The notes beneath the pieces are model-generated. The model was not told the DNA's origin. It did not search any database and worked only from the letters and a program-made list of their open reading frames with translations. A stretch of DNA of 24,914 bases, taken from NCBI GenBank assembly GCA_002496845.1, contig DALQ01000069.1:1038-25951 (forward strand), in the 5' to 3' direction. Numbering within the stretch: the first letter of the stretch is position 1; each line of letters begins with the position of its first letter. Source of the stretch: Euryarchaeota archaeon UBA495. Its GTDB lineage: Archaea > Thermoplasmatota > Poseidoniia > Poseidoniales > Poseidoniaceae. Below, in pieces: positions 14,403 through 22,584 of the stretch. A program made the position numbers and the translations under genes.

Positions 14403-15533
14403 TCACGTGGCGAGGATGATGCCGTTTCGCTGGAGGGCCAGCAACACGAGGAAGACAAGATACAGCGAGATCAGCATTGCACCTTCTCGCCGTCGGAACC
14501 GGTAGTTCGTTCGCATGAAGAGCAACGCCACGCCGATGGACACGATGGTGGCGGGAATGATGAGCCCAGAGGTGATGGTCCAACCGGCCGACGAAACTTC
14601 CAGAGGATGAATCAAGGCGGCGATGCCAATGGACAAGGTCGGGTCCGTGATGTTTGAACCCACCAACGTCCCGATGGCCACGCCTTCGCTCTTCTTCACG
14701 GAGAGCAGGGCGATGGTCAGCTCGGGAAGCGACGTGCCAATCCCGGAAATCGTGGTGCCGATCACCGCTTCGGACACGCTGAGTTTTTCTGCGACTTGCA
14801 CGGCCAGATCAACAAGGTGATGCGCGGCAAACAAGGCAAAACCAAGCCCGAGAACGACCATCACCAAGGAAGCCCCTGTGCTCCACAAGGACATCGTTTC
14901 ACCGGCTTGTGGTTCGAGACCCTGTTCCCGAGCGTCTTCTTGAATCTCTTTTCGATGGCGGACGAGCCAGACCACATACCAGACGTAGGCAAGCACGAGA
15001 AAACCGCCTTCAACCCGACCCAATTTTGTGCCCGTCCAAATCAAAACACCGAGGAGCACGTTGGCTCCGAGCATCAGCATCCCATCACGACGAAGCCATT
15101 CTGGGCCAACACGGATGGGCCTCGTCAGCGCGACGATGCCCAAAATGAGGGTGATTTGAACCAACACAGAACCAAAGATGGAACCGACGGCGAGGTCAGC
15201 CACGTCACCTGATGAGGTCGGAATATCGTAGGCGGCAGAGGCCGTCACGAGGATTTCGGGGAGCGACGTGCCAATCGACACCACGGTCAGACCAATGACG
15301 ACTTCTGCAACGCCTGCCCGCTTGGCCAAACTGCGTGCACCAGCGATGAAAAAATCGGCTGAGGACACAAGCAGTCCAATCGCCAACACGAGCAAGATGG
15401 AGATGGCGGTAAGCGCGTTTTTGTCGAGGATGCTTTCAAACAACAGAAGACCAAGGAAGAGGGAGGCAGTGAGGAGGAAGGCGTTGTATGAGAACAACTT
15501 CGGCAGCCCTTGGACCTGCTCGGGCTCCGCCAT
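14403..15533 (-). CDS. CaCA-family cation/Ca2+ antiporter (YrbG-like)
   Basis: Counted from the ATG at 15533 this is a 376-residue membrane protein with about ten hydrophobic helices. The two alpha-repeats that form the ion path are clear: VVSIGTSLPEILVTASAA followed by VADLAVGSIFGSVLVQ in the N-half, and ISGIGTSLPELTIALLSV followed by GVAIGTLVGSNITDPTL in the C-half. Both keep the GTSLPE core whose Glu binds the cation. A charged cytoplasmic loop (about 190-215) separates the halves. Family members exchange Ca2+ for Na+ or H+ across the cell membrane. The frame extends to 15563 with ATGs there, and neither position has a good SD; 15533 gives the more usual N-terminus. The gene lies about 50 bases after the E1 gene and may be read through from it. 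Confidence 0.9.
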   Translation of the reverse strand: MAEPEQVQGLPKLFSYNAFLLTASLFLGLLLFESILDKNALTAISILLVLAIGLLVSSADFFIAGARSLAKRAGVAEVVIGLTVVSIGTSLPEILVTASAAYDIPTSSGDVADLAVGSIFGSVLVQITLILGIVALTRPIRVGPEWLRRDGMLMLGANVLLGVLIWTGTKLGRVEGGFLVLAYVWYVVWLVRHRKEIQEDAREQGLEPQAGETMSLWSTGASLVMVVLGLGFALFAAHHLVDLAVQVAEKLSVSEAVIGTTISGIGTSLPELTIALLSVKKSEGVAIGTLVGSNITDPTLSIGIAALIHPLEVSSAGWTITSGLIIPATIVSIGVALLFMRTNYRFRRREGAMLISLYLVFLVLLALQRNGIILAT

Positions 15534-15582
15534 GTTTTGACGGGAGACACACCCCTTCATCATCCTTCAGGGTCAAATCAAC

Positions 15583-18189
15583 TCAATCTTGGCACACGGT
15601 ACGCAAGACGGCTTCCACATGGGCCACATCAGGAATGGTGTGGTTTTCCAGCGGAGGCGAGAACGGGACAGGCGTGTCCAGTGCTCCAACGACCACAGGA
15701 GCGGCTTCAAGCGCGTAGAAGGCCGATTCCATGATTCGACTCTGGATGGTATGGCCCAGACCGCCGGACCATTGTGCTTCATGGAGCACGACCAAGCGCC
15801 CCGTGCGAAGCACCGAATCGACGCATGGCTGAGCATCGAACGGCATCAATGTCCCCACATCGATGACCTCGACTTCCACCCCTTCCGAGGCCAACGTGGA
15901 TGCGGCCTCAAGGGCGAGGTGGACCATGGCTCCCCATGTGACCAGCGTCACGTCGCCACCACCACGAATCACCGTGCTTTTGCCGATGGAGTGCTGCTGG
16001 CCAGAAGCGACGGCAGCGTTGACGGGTTCGGTGTCCACATGCTGGTTGATGTTCATCCCCCAACCGGTCTTTCCGCCACGCAGGCCATACAAGCCAATGT
16101 GCTCCAAAATCAGCACGGGATCTGGAAGAGCAGAAGCCTCCATGATCATGTCATAGGCCTGTTGCGGGGTGCTTGGTGCCAAGACAATGAGGCCTGGATC
16201 GTTGGCGTACCAGCTTTCGATCATGTTGGCGTGGTACGGCCCGCTGCGTGTGCGAGCGCCAAGCGGAACGCGTACCGTCATTGGACAATCTGCACCCCAG
16301 CGCCACCTCAGCATGGCGGCGTTGTTGACCAAGGCATTGTGTGCAAGAGCGGCGAATCCTCCGAATTGGATTTCAGCCATCGGACGCATGCCAGAAAGGG
16401 CAGCACCCACCGCCGTGTGAATGATGGCTGCCTCGCAGAGCGGCATGTCCACCAGCAGATCCTGATGCCCAGCATTTCGCAAGCCCATGTTGAGGCCAAA
16501 GGCACCGGCGACTTCCATGTCCTCGCCGATGAAGACCGTGTTGTCGCCTTCACGCGTGGCCACGTCCGCCATGGCTTGTTGGATGGCCCTGGCATAGGTC
16601 CAACCACCTTGTTCAGCGTACGGCCACGCCAGTTGACCGGATTCAAGGGGGCTTGCAGGTGGAGCCTGCATGAGATCTGCACCGTTCAAGCGTTCGAGAT
16701 GGCGAACGTGCGGCTCCGCATCATGGAGGGTGGTCAGGCCTTTGGTCACCGTGGATGGCGTTGGCCAAGGCATGTCATCAAGTTCCGCGAGGGCCACGTC
16801 CACCGCTGTCTCTTCCTCGTCTTCCATCGCGTTGAGGTCGGCCGATTCCACGCCAAGGTCAAGCAGAAGGGCACGATGGGTGGGCACCGGATCTTTGGCT
16901 TCCCAATACTCGATGAGGGCTTCATCCACGTAGCCTTGCGTCGTACCAGACGGCGAGCCGAGGTAGAGGTCGTCGTGGTGATGGGCGTGTCCACACCCAC
17001 GCATGGTCTCAATGTGAATCAACGTCGGGCCACCGCCCTCGAGGCCGTACTCGCGTGCGACGGCCACGCTCGCGTGGATGGCAGCAGGGTCAGAACCGTC
17101 GATCGTCCAACCCGGGAACCCCATCGCGACGGCTTTGTCAGCCCAGAGTTCCACACCGGACTGGTGTGCAGGTGGCGTGTCGAGCGCAATCTGATTGTTT
17201 TGCAGCACGTAGGTGATGGGCAATCCTCGCGCACCTGCGAGGTTCATGGCCTCCCAAAATTCGCCAGAAGAGGAGGCTCCCTCCCCAATGCAAGCCACGT
17301 GGAAGCGGTCCAAGCCTTGGCGCATGGCGGCGAACGCCAACCCCGTCATGGTGCAAGCAGCAATCGGAAGCGGTGCGGTGGGAGGAAGCACACCAACGTG
17401 CCAAGCACCGATGTGAAGGTCACGGCCACCTGCATCCGAGCCTTGTCCGCCGTCCATGACCGAACCGGCTTTCCCAAGGTTGGCGGCCATGACACCAAGC
17501 GGGGTGTCACCCATGGCCAGCGCAAGACCGACGTCCCGAATCATCGGAGCGACGAGGTCCCCCTCGTAGCCCGCCCCGGGCCGTGCGTCCAAGGGCGCAT
17601 CGGGCTGACGCACAAGCGGCGTGGCGGCCGCCACGATGGCTTCTTGCCATGTTGAACGGAACCCTTTGCCGCCGAAGCGGGTTCCGTCTGGAGCCTCGCG
17701 TCGTTCAGTGAACAGGACCTTCAGGGCTTCATCGAGGGCCCTGGTTCGCGTCATCATGCGTTGCCATTCCATGCGATGCTCGAGGGTGACGGCCATGTAA
17801 TGCGCCAAGCGGCGCAGGGTCAGTCGAAGATCGATGAGCACCCGTGTCAACCGACGCCCGAGGTGAAGGTCTGCGTTCCTCCGAGGGATGATTTCCTCTG
17901 CAGCGTCGACGCCTTCGAGGTGCCCCGCTTGTTCGGCAGCCCGGATGGCAAATGCCTCCACAAAAGTCTCGCTGAAGGCATGCCAAGCCGGACCATCAAA
18001 CACCTCCACTCCGTCCACGGAGGACGCCCATGCATCAACCGCAACGGGAAGAAGGCCTTCGTGGCGTTCTGCAATGAACCTCAGAAGTTCGGCTCGAGCG
18101 GCATCGGCGACCAGCGGCGCGACGAACGTGAGCGGTGCGCTGGGCTTCCAACCGCTGCCGTGAATGCGTGGAAGGTCGCCTTGGGCCAT
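15583..18189 (-). CDS. Fused alpha/beta 2-oxoacid dehydrogenase E1
   Basis: This 868-residue protein joins both E1 subunits in one chain. Residues about 130-440 are E1-alpha, with the thiamine-diphosphate motif at 302-332 (GEGASSSGEFWEAMN ... NNQIA) and the loop HAHHHDDLYLGSP. Residues about 525-868 are E1-beta, with FIGEDMEVAGAFG, EAAIIHTAVGAALSG, SGPYHANMIESWY and a normal end (HTIPDVAHVEAVL). An acidic linker (about 440-520) connects them. About 130 extra residues precede the alpha domain. The reaction is decarboxylation of pyruvate or a branched-chain 2-oxo acid and transfer of the acyl group to lipoyl-E2; the substrate is not readable, and no E2 or E3 lies in the window. GGTGA precedes the ATG at 18189. 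Fused E1 proteins are known in some bacteria, while most archaeal complexes have separate subunits. Confidence 0.9.
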   Translation of the reverse strand: MAQGDLPRIHGSGWKPSAPLTFVAPLVADAARAELLRFIAERHEGLLPVAVDAWASSVDGVEVFDGPAWHAFSETFVEAFAIRAAEQAGHLEGVDAAEEIIPRRNADLHLGRRLTRVLIDLRLTLRRLAHYMAVTLEHRMEWQRMMTRTRALDEALKVLFTERREAPDGTRFGGKGFRSTWQEAIVAAATPLVRQPDAPLDARPGAGYEGDLVAPMIRDVGLALAMGDTPLGVMAANLGKAGSVMDGGQGSDAGGRDLHIGAWHVGVLPPTAPLPIAACTMTGLAFAAMRQGLDRFHVACIGEGASSSGEFWEAMNLAGARGLPITYVLQNNQIALDTPPAHQSGVELWADKAVAMGFPGWTIDGSDPAAIHASVAVAREYGLEGGGPTLIHIETMRGCGHAHHHDDLYLGSPSGTTQGYVDEALIEYWEAKDPVPTHRALLLDLGVESADLNAMEDEEETAVDVALAELDDMPWPTPSTVTKGLTTLHDAEPHVRHLERLNGADLMQAPPASPLESGQLAWPYAEQGGWTYARAIQQAMADVATREGDNTVFIGEDMEVAGAFGLNMGLRNAGHQDLLVDMPLCEAAIIHTAVGAALSGMRPMAEIQFGGFAALAHNALVNNAAMLRWRWGADCPMTVRVPLGARTRSGPYHANMIESWYANDPGLIVLAPSTPQQAYDMIMEASALPDPVLILEHIGLYGLRGGKTGWGMNINQHVDTEPVNAAVASGQQHSIGKSTVIRGGGDVTLVTWGAMVHLALEAASTLASEGVEVEVIDVGTLMPFDAQPCVDSVLRTGRLVVLHEAQWSGGLGHTIQSRIMESAFYALEAAPVVVGALDTPVPFSPPLENHTIPDVAHVEAVLRTVCQD

Positions 18190-18200
18190 GCGCTCACCAA

Positions 18201-18220
18201 CCCGGCCACGGAGCGCCGGG
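18201..18220 (-). promoter_or_regulatory. GC-rich hairpin in the leader of the E1 gene
   Basis: Six-base arms, CCCGGC at 18201-18206 and GCCGGG at 18215-18220, flank an 8-base loop. The hairpin fills the 50-base gap between the receiver-like gene and E1, about 12 bases before the E1 ATG and next to its GGTGA. There is no T-run after it, so it is not a standard intrinsic terminator; it may affect processing or translation. Confidence 0.3.
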
Positions 18221-18239
18221 CTTCAAACCTCCCTGTGGA

Positions 18240-19313
18240 CTAGGCCTTCTCTTCAGAGGGCCAGACGTTGAGCACCTCTTCCGCAAACCCGGTGGCGTCC
18301 TCGAGCCGCGTCATCAACGTCAGGTCAGATACAGCACCCGGCCGACCTAGATCCCAAAGCAAATCCCGGATGTCCTCGATGCACAAACGAACGTACGCCA
18401 ACGTCTCCTTGTCAACGGATTGAATCCCCTCGTCTTCAGCCTCGGTCACCGTCGGTGGAGACTCGTTGAGCACGTCATCCAAGGCCTGCTCCACCTCGTT
18501 GGCGATTTGGTCGGCTTGACGTTGAAGCGCATCTTGCATGCCGCCGCTGTCCAGCTTGGCTCCGCGCTTTTGAGCATCGCCAGACGGTTCGGCCGAGCCC
18601 AAGGTTGCAGACTTCGTCAGGTCATCGATCGAAGGACCTGCAGGGGCTTGGGCCGCATTGCCTGGCGCTTCTGATTCCACGGTGTCCTCGTTGGCTTCCA
18701 CCAAACGTGCCATGGTTCTGCGGACCAGTTCGACCAGCCCCTCAGGGTCCTCGTCCAAACCCACCGCTTCGGGCATCACGTCCCGCAAGAGGTCTGCGTT
18801 GAGGCGGTCGGAACCGAGCAGCCCACGCAGCACGGGCATGGCCCACGAACCGTCGTCCATTGCGGGGAGCGGTGCCGCAAATCCAGAGGGAAAGCCGCCA
18901 CCGCCCATGCCTTGCATCGGGACGTTGGCGGGTGGCGCCACGGTGCGCTTCTCTGCGTGTGCACGCACCTGGGCGATGAGCCGCGACATGTCGATTGGCT
19001 TGCTCAGAACTTCAGCGATGCCTGAGCGAGCGGCGTTGATCATGGCTTCTTGCGAGGTGTCGCGAGACAGAAGAAGCACACGTGTACGAGCGCCAACAGA
19101 AGGGTTCGAAACCACGGCTTGCGCTGCTTCAAGGGCGTCGCCTTGGGGCCATGTTTCCTCGAGAAGCAGGACCTCTGGTGTGGTCGCAACCGCCGTACCC
19201 ACGGCTTGCCTGAGGTTGCTCACACGCGTGATCTGAAACCCTTCGCGCTCGAGGGTGTTGGCCAACAACGAGCGGCGGCCTTCGTTGGCGTCCGCGACGA
19301 TGACGTGCGCCAT
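18240..19313 (-). CDS. Receiver-domain-like protein with Glu at the phospho-acceptor position
   Basis: This 357-residue protein starts at the ATG at 19313, which has GGAAGG three bases upstream. Residues 1-120 follow the CheY-like receiver fold: HVIVADANEG at strand 1, EVLLLEETWPQG at strand 3, VLLLSRDTS at strand 4 and VLSKPID at strand 5. The switch Ser83 and Lys105 are kept. The phospho-acceptor Asp is Glu52, and only one Asp (D8) remains in the acidic pocket. The domain is therefore probably not phosphorylated and may sit in an active-like state. Residues 125-150 are a Gly/Pro/Met linker. The rest is mostly acidic and helical, with a predicted coiled-coil stretch near 262-290 (LQRQADQIANEVEQALDDVL) and a final helical domain. 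No DNA-binding domain is recognised. It lies 50 bases upstream of E1. Confidence 0.75.
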   Translation of the reverse strand: MAHVIVADANEGRRSLLANTLEREGFQITRVSNLRQAVGTAVATTPEVLLLEETWPQGDALEAAQAVVSNPSVGARTRVLLLSRDTSQEAMINAARSGIAEVLSKPIDMSRLIAQVRAHAEKRTVAPPANVPMQGMGGGGFPSGFAAPLPAMDDGSWAMPVLRGLLGSDRLNADLLRDVMPEAVGLDEDPEGLVELVRRTMARLVEANEDTVESEAPGNAAQAPAGPSIDDLTKSATLGSAEPSGDAQKRGAKLDSGGMQDALQRQADQIANEVEQALDDVLNESPPTVTEAEDEGIQSVDKETLAYVRLCIEDIRDLLWDLGRPGAVSDLTLMTRLEDATGFAEEVLNVWPSEEKA

Positions 19314-19396
19314 GACCTTCCCCACCGGAGGAGCGGACGGTGGCGGACTTCAACCTCTTCCTTCCCAACAGGCGGAGAAAGGGCTTCCATGGCGGC

Positions 19397-20581
19397 TCAT
19401 CCAACGCGGATGTCCTCGGGGGCCTGAGCATACCAGCCAAGGATGCCGTCTTCGAGGTTGTACAGGCGTGAGCCATCGATGCCTGCTTCCATCAGCGCCA
19501 TGGCTGCCATCATGGATCGCATGCCCGATTTGCAATGGATGAGGATGTCGCCGCTCTCTGGAAGGTCCGCCATCACGTCCAGCACCTGTGCGTGCGGCAC
19601 GGTGATGTTGCAACTGTGGGCAGCCATCGAAGCATGTTCCTGCGATGAGCGAACGTCGAGGACGAAGGGATTCCATCCGTCTGCACGCCGTTGCAGGAAC
19701 GCGGCCGAATCAATCTGGTGGAACATCTGACCCCTCGTGGCTGCGTCCGTTCCTTCAAGGTGGCGCCCGAGGTTGCATGCAGGGTCGGCCTGCCAAAGCG
19801 CACGGGCGTTGGAGAGATCTGTGGGGCTCATGCGCCCTTCCAAGCGGTGAAAACGGAGATGCCGGGTGTCCATGCTTTGCACGTCCACCAAGGTCAGGCG
19901 GCCCCTTGCAGGCTCGTTCCGACCCAAAAGCACCTCCACGGAGAGGGCTGCCTGCATGGTGCCGAGCACGCCCGGAACCGCCCCAAGCACGCCCACTTCG
20001 TCGCACGCTTGGACGGAACCAGGCGGCGGAGGCTCTGGATGGAGGTCCCTGTACGACGGTCCCGCCTCCGGTTCAAAGTACGCCAAACGACCCTCGAAAC
20101 GGTGCACTGAGGCATGAATCCACGGAAGACCGAGCAAGGCGCAGGCGTCGTCAATCAGGTACCGTGCGGGGATGAGGTCCGTTCCGTCGACCACAAGGTC
20201 GTGCCCCTCGAGCAGACTCAACGCATTGTCTGGATTCAACCGTTCCACATGAACCACGACGTCCACATTTGGATCCAGATCCAACAAGCGCTCACGAGCG
20301 ACTTCGGCCTTTGGCCGCCCGACGTCTTGAGTTCTATAGATGACCTGACGTTGAAGGTTTGACAGATTGACGACGTCGTCGTCGATGACGGTGATACGGC
20401 CAACGCCGGCCGCTGCAAGGTACAGCAGGACAGGGCTGCCAAGGCCGCCTGCCCCCACCACGGCCACAGAGGATGCCCCAAGGACGGCTTGCCCCTGTTG
20501 GCCGATCTCCTCCAACCGAAGATGCCTCGCGTGACGGACGGCGTCCACGCCGCGCGAAGGCCCTTGGGCGTGTTCAGTCAT
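19397..20581 (-). CDS. ThiF/MoeB-type adenylyltransferase fused to rhodanese
   Basis: This 394-residue protein combines an E1-like ThiF domain (about 15-250) with a C-terminal rhodanese domain (about 285-394), the order seen in MoeBR and eukaryotic MOCS3/UBA4. ATP-binding GAGGLGSPVLLYLAAAGVG is at 43-61 and NLSNLQRQVIY follows. The Cys193 loop (CDEVGVLGAVPGVLGTMQA) is the thiolation-site region. The rhodanese catalytic Cys350 is in HCKSGMRS. Such proteins adenylate a ubiquitin-like sulfur carrier C-terminus (MoaD, ThiS or SAMP) and pass it sulfur. The usual two CxxC zinc pairs are missing: YRDLHPEP stands where CYRCLFPEP is typical, and the second pair is also gone. The ATG at 20581 overlaps the trxB stop by 8 bases and has GAGG 6 bases upstream, which rules out the longer frame to 20686. 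Confidence 0.88.
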   Translation of the reverse strand: MTEHAQGPSRGVDAVRHARHLRLEEIGQQGQAVLGASSVAVVGAGGLGSPVLLYLAAAGVGRITVIDDDVVNLSNLQRQVIYRTQDVGRPKAEVARERLLDLDPNVDVVVHVERLNPDNALSLLEGHDLVVDGTDLIPARYLIDDACALLGLPWIHASVHRFEGRLAYFEPEAGPSYRDLHPEPPPPGSVQACDEVGVLGAVPGVLGTMQAALSVEVLLGRNEPARGRLTLVDVQSMDTRHLRFHRLEGRMSPTDLSNARALWQADPACNLGRHLEGTDAATRGQMFHQIDSAAFLQRRADGWNPFVLDVRSSQEHASMAAHSCNITVPHAQVLDVMADLPESGDILIHCKSGMRSMMAAMALMEAGIDGSRLYNLEDGILGWYAQAPEDIRVG

Positions 20582-21512
20582 GTTGTGCCTCGAGCCAACG
20601 CTCGGCGTCAATGGCCGCCTGACAGCCCATCCCGGCCGCCGTGATGGCTTGCCGGTACCGTGTGTCGACCACGTCGCCTGCAGCAAACACGCCAGGAACG
20701 CTGGTCATGGTGTGCTCACGGTGGAGGATGTAGCCTTCATCGTCGGTTTCGATTTGCCCGCCGAGGAAGGCCGTGATGGGTTTGTGACCGATCGCAATGA
20801 AGGCTCCAGTGCACGCAATTTCCTCTTCCGAACCGTCGCGTGGGTCCACCAAGACAGCCCCGCTGAGGCCCTTGTCATCCGAGAGCCAGCGGCTGACTTG
20901 GCGGAAGGTTTTGATTTCGATCTTGGGGTGGGCCGCGGCCCGATCGTACATCACCTGAGACGCGCGGAACACGTCTCGGCGGTGGATGAGGGTCACCTTG
21001 GATGCAAAGCGGGTCAAGAAAGTGGCTTCTTCCATGGCAGAATCTCCGCCACCGACCACGATGACCTCTTCTTCGCGGAAGAAGGCCCCGTCGCACGTGG
21101 CACAGGTGCTGATGCCTCGTCCCTTCTGGGCCTCTTCTCCTTCAGCTCCGAGCCAGATCGACTCTGCACCGGTGGACACGATGACGGCGTTGGCGTGGAA
21201 GGTTTCACCTTCGACGGTGACGGCAAAGGGGCGGGAACTCAAATCGACAGAATCGACGTTCTTGTCTTGAACCTCCAACCCAAAGCGTTCGGCTTGCTCG
21301 CGCAGTTCCATCATCATTTCAGGGCCACCAATGCCCTTCGGGTAGCCGGGGAAATTCTCGATGTCGGACGTGAGCATCAACTGGCCGCCCGACATGTAAC
21401 CGGCGAACATCAGCGGCTCCAGCATAGCCCGTGCAGCGTACAGGCCAGCGGTGTAGCCAGCTGGGCCTGAACCAATGATGATGATCTCTCGTACATCTCC
21501 TGACTCGACCAT
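20574..21512 (-). CDS. trxB: Thioredoxin reductase
   Basis: At 312 residues it is the normal length. FAD-binding GSGPAGYTAGLYAAR is at 14-28, the redox-active pair is C137 and C140 in CATC, the NADPH motif VVGGGDSAMEEA lies around 152-163, HRRDVFRAS follows, and the closing FAD motif is VFAAGDVVDTRYRQAITAAG. All catalytic elements are present. The enzyme reduces thioredoxin or a similar thiol carrier with NAD(P)H in the cytoplasm. It starts 44 bases after ribH with no visible promoter between, so it is probably read from the riboflavin operon, which makes its FAD. It overlaps the MoeB-rhodanese gene. Confidence 0.95.
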   Translation of the reverse strand: MVESGDVREIIIIGSGPAGYTAGLYAARAMLEPLMFAGYMSGGQLMLTSDIENFPGYPKGIGGPEMMMELREQAERFGLEVQDKNVDSVDLSSRPFAVTVEGETFHANAVIVSTGAESIWLGAEGEEAQKGRGISTCATCDGAFFREEEVIVVGGGDSAMEEATFLTRFASKVTLIHRRDVFRASQVMYDRAAAHPKIEIKTFRQVSRWLSDDKGLSGAVLVDPRDGSEEEIACTGAFIAIGHKPITAFLGGQIETDDEGYILHREHTMTSVPGVFAAGDVVDTRYRQAITAAGMGCQAAIDAERWLEAQHD

Positions 21513-21556
21513 GCGTCAAGCAAGGGCACCTTGTCCTTCAAGGTTCGCGCCGCAAC

Positions 21557-21979
21557 TCAACCGCGGACGTCCAGCATATGGACCACGGCTTCGATGGCTG
21601 CTTTGGCATGAGGATCGAGGCGAGGTTCAATGTGTTCAGGATCGGCCCCTGGCCCGATGATGCCCAAACCGACGGGGCGGTTGTAGGACAACTGAAGATC
21701 GATGAGGGCCGACATCACCGCTTGACCCATCGCCTGACCGTGAAGGGTTTGGCCGCGTTCAATGATGCCCAAGGTCACGACACCAGCGCAGCCTTCATCC
21801 AAAAGACGCTTCGTGGCCAAGGGAACTTCGAAGGCTCCGGGAACCCACACGGGCTCCATCAACGACCCCCACGAACCGAGCAATGACTGGCTCTCAATGG
21901 TCGATTTCACCGTCGCGAGCATGCGGTTGACTTCGTCCTTGTGAAACGACCCACACACCACGCCAATTTTTGTCTTCAT
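21557..21979 (-). CDS. ribH: 6,7-dimethyl-8-ribityllumazine synthase
   Basis: This 140-residue protein has the lumazine synthase motifs PGAFEVPLATKRLL (47-60) and GIIERGQTLHGQAMGQAV, with catalytic His80 in the RGxTxH position, and then RPVGLGIIGPG. The sequence is of the short archaeal type. It condenses 3,4-dihydroxybutanone 4-phosphate with the ribityl-pyrimidine to make lumazine and normally forms a pentamer or icosahedral shell. The ATG overlaps the ribE stop (ATGA) and has a full AGGAGG 7 bases upstream. It supplies the direct substrate of the riboflavin synthase encoded just before it. Confidence 0.93.
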   Translation of the reverse strand: MKTKIGVVCGSFHKDEVNRMLATVKSTIESQSLLGSWGSLMEPVWVPGAFEVPLATKRLLDEGCAGVVTLGIIERGQTLHGQAMGQAVMSALIDLQLSYNRPVGLGIIGPGADPEHIEPRLDPHAKAAIEAVVHMLDVRG

Positions 21980-22584
21980 AGCAACGCCTCCTGGGCTTTG
22001 ATTCGCTCGACGGTCTCAACCGCAGCAACCGTGATTGGATCCACTTCCAGGTTCACCCGGTCCCCAATTTTCGCGGAGCCAAGGGTGGTCCTCGCCAACG
22101 TCTCGGGAATGAGGTGCAAGTGGAAGCCCTCGTGATCGCACATCCCAACGGTCAAGGAAATTCCAGAAATGGCGATGTATCCTTTTTCGAAGATGTAGCG
22201 CATGGTGGCCTCGGAGGCTTCCACCCGAAGGTCACAGGCGTCTCCAGTCGTGGCGATGGTTTCGATTCGTCCCGTGTCGAACACGTGACCGGACACAAGA
22301 TGGCCCCCCACCTCATCACCAAAACGAAGGGCACGTTCGACGTTCACATCGTCACCGACGTTGCGGTCACCAAGGGTGCTACGTTGCATGGTCTCGCCAA
22401 TCACGTCGAAGGCCACGCTGCGGCCATCGATGGCCACGGCAGTCAGGCAGACGCCATCGATGGCCACACTGGCTCCCAATTCGAGACCTTCCGTGTCCGG
22501 AACGTTGACCACCAGCCGCCAAAAGCCGTCTGCGGCATCGAAGGACTCGATGCGCCCACGCCCTTCAACGAGACCCGTGAACAT
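21976..22584 (-). CDS. ribE: Riboflavin synthase, bacterial (alpha-chain) type
   Basis: This 202-residue protein starts MFTGLVEGRG, the invariant start of bacterial and eukaryotic riboflavin synthases. It has the expected internal duplication: the first barrel contains ASVAIDGVCLTA and the second GHLVSGHVFDTGRI and AISGISLTVG. It converts two lumazines to riboflavin and the ribityl-pyrimidine. Many archaea use an unrelated riboflavin synthase related to lumazine synthase, so this bacterial-type gene beside archaeal ribL is a mixed set, probably by gene transfer. Its ATG shares one base with the ribL stop (TGATG); translation is probably coupled, as there is no SD. Confidence 0.94.
   Translation of the reverse strand: MFTGLVEGRGRIESFDAADGFWRLVVNVPDTEGLELGASVAIDGVCLTAVAIDGRSVAFDVIGETMQRSTLGDRNVGDDVNVERALRFGDEVGGHLVSGHVFDTGRIETIATTGDACDLRVEASEATMRYIFEKGYIAISGISLTVGMCDHEGFHLHLIPETLARTTLGSAKIGDRVNLEVDPITVAAVETVERIKAQEALL
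21987..21992 (-). promoter_or_regulatory. AGGAGG ribosome-binding site for ribH
   Basis: A perfect anti-16S match lies 7 bases before the ribH ATG and inside the end of ribE. The ribL start has the same motif at the same spacing, so these two cistrons can be initiated strongly within the polycistronic message. Confidence 0.65.

Noticed and set aside
15589..17655. Plus-strand open frame of nearly 690 codons opposite the E1 gene
   Set aside because: Long antisense frames occur when codons rarely read as stops in complement. The protein has no recognisable motif, and the minus strand is clearly E1.
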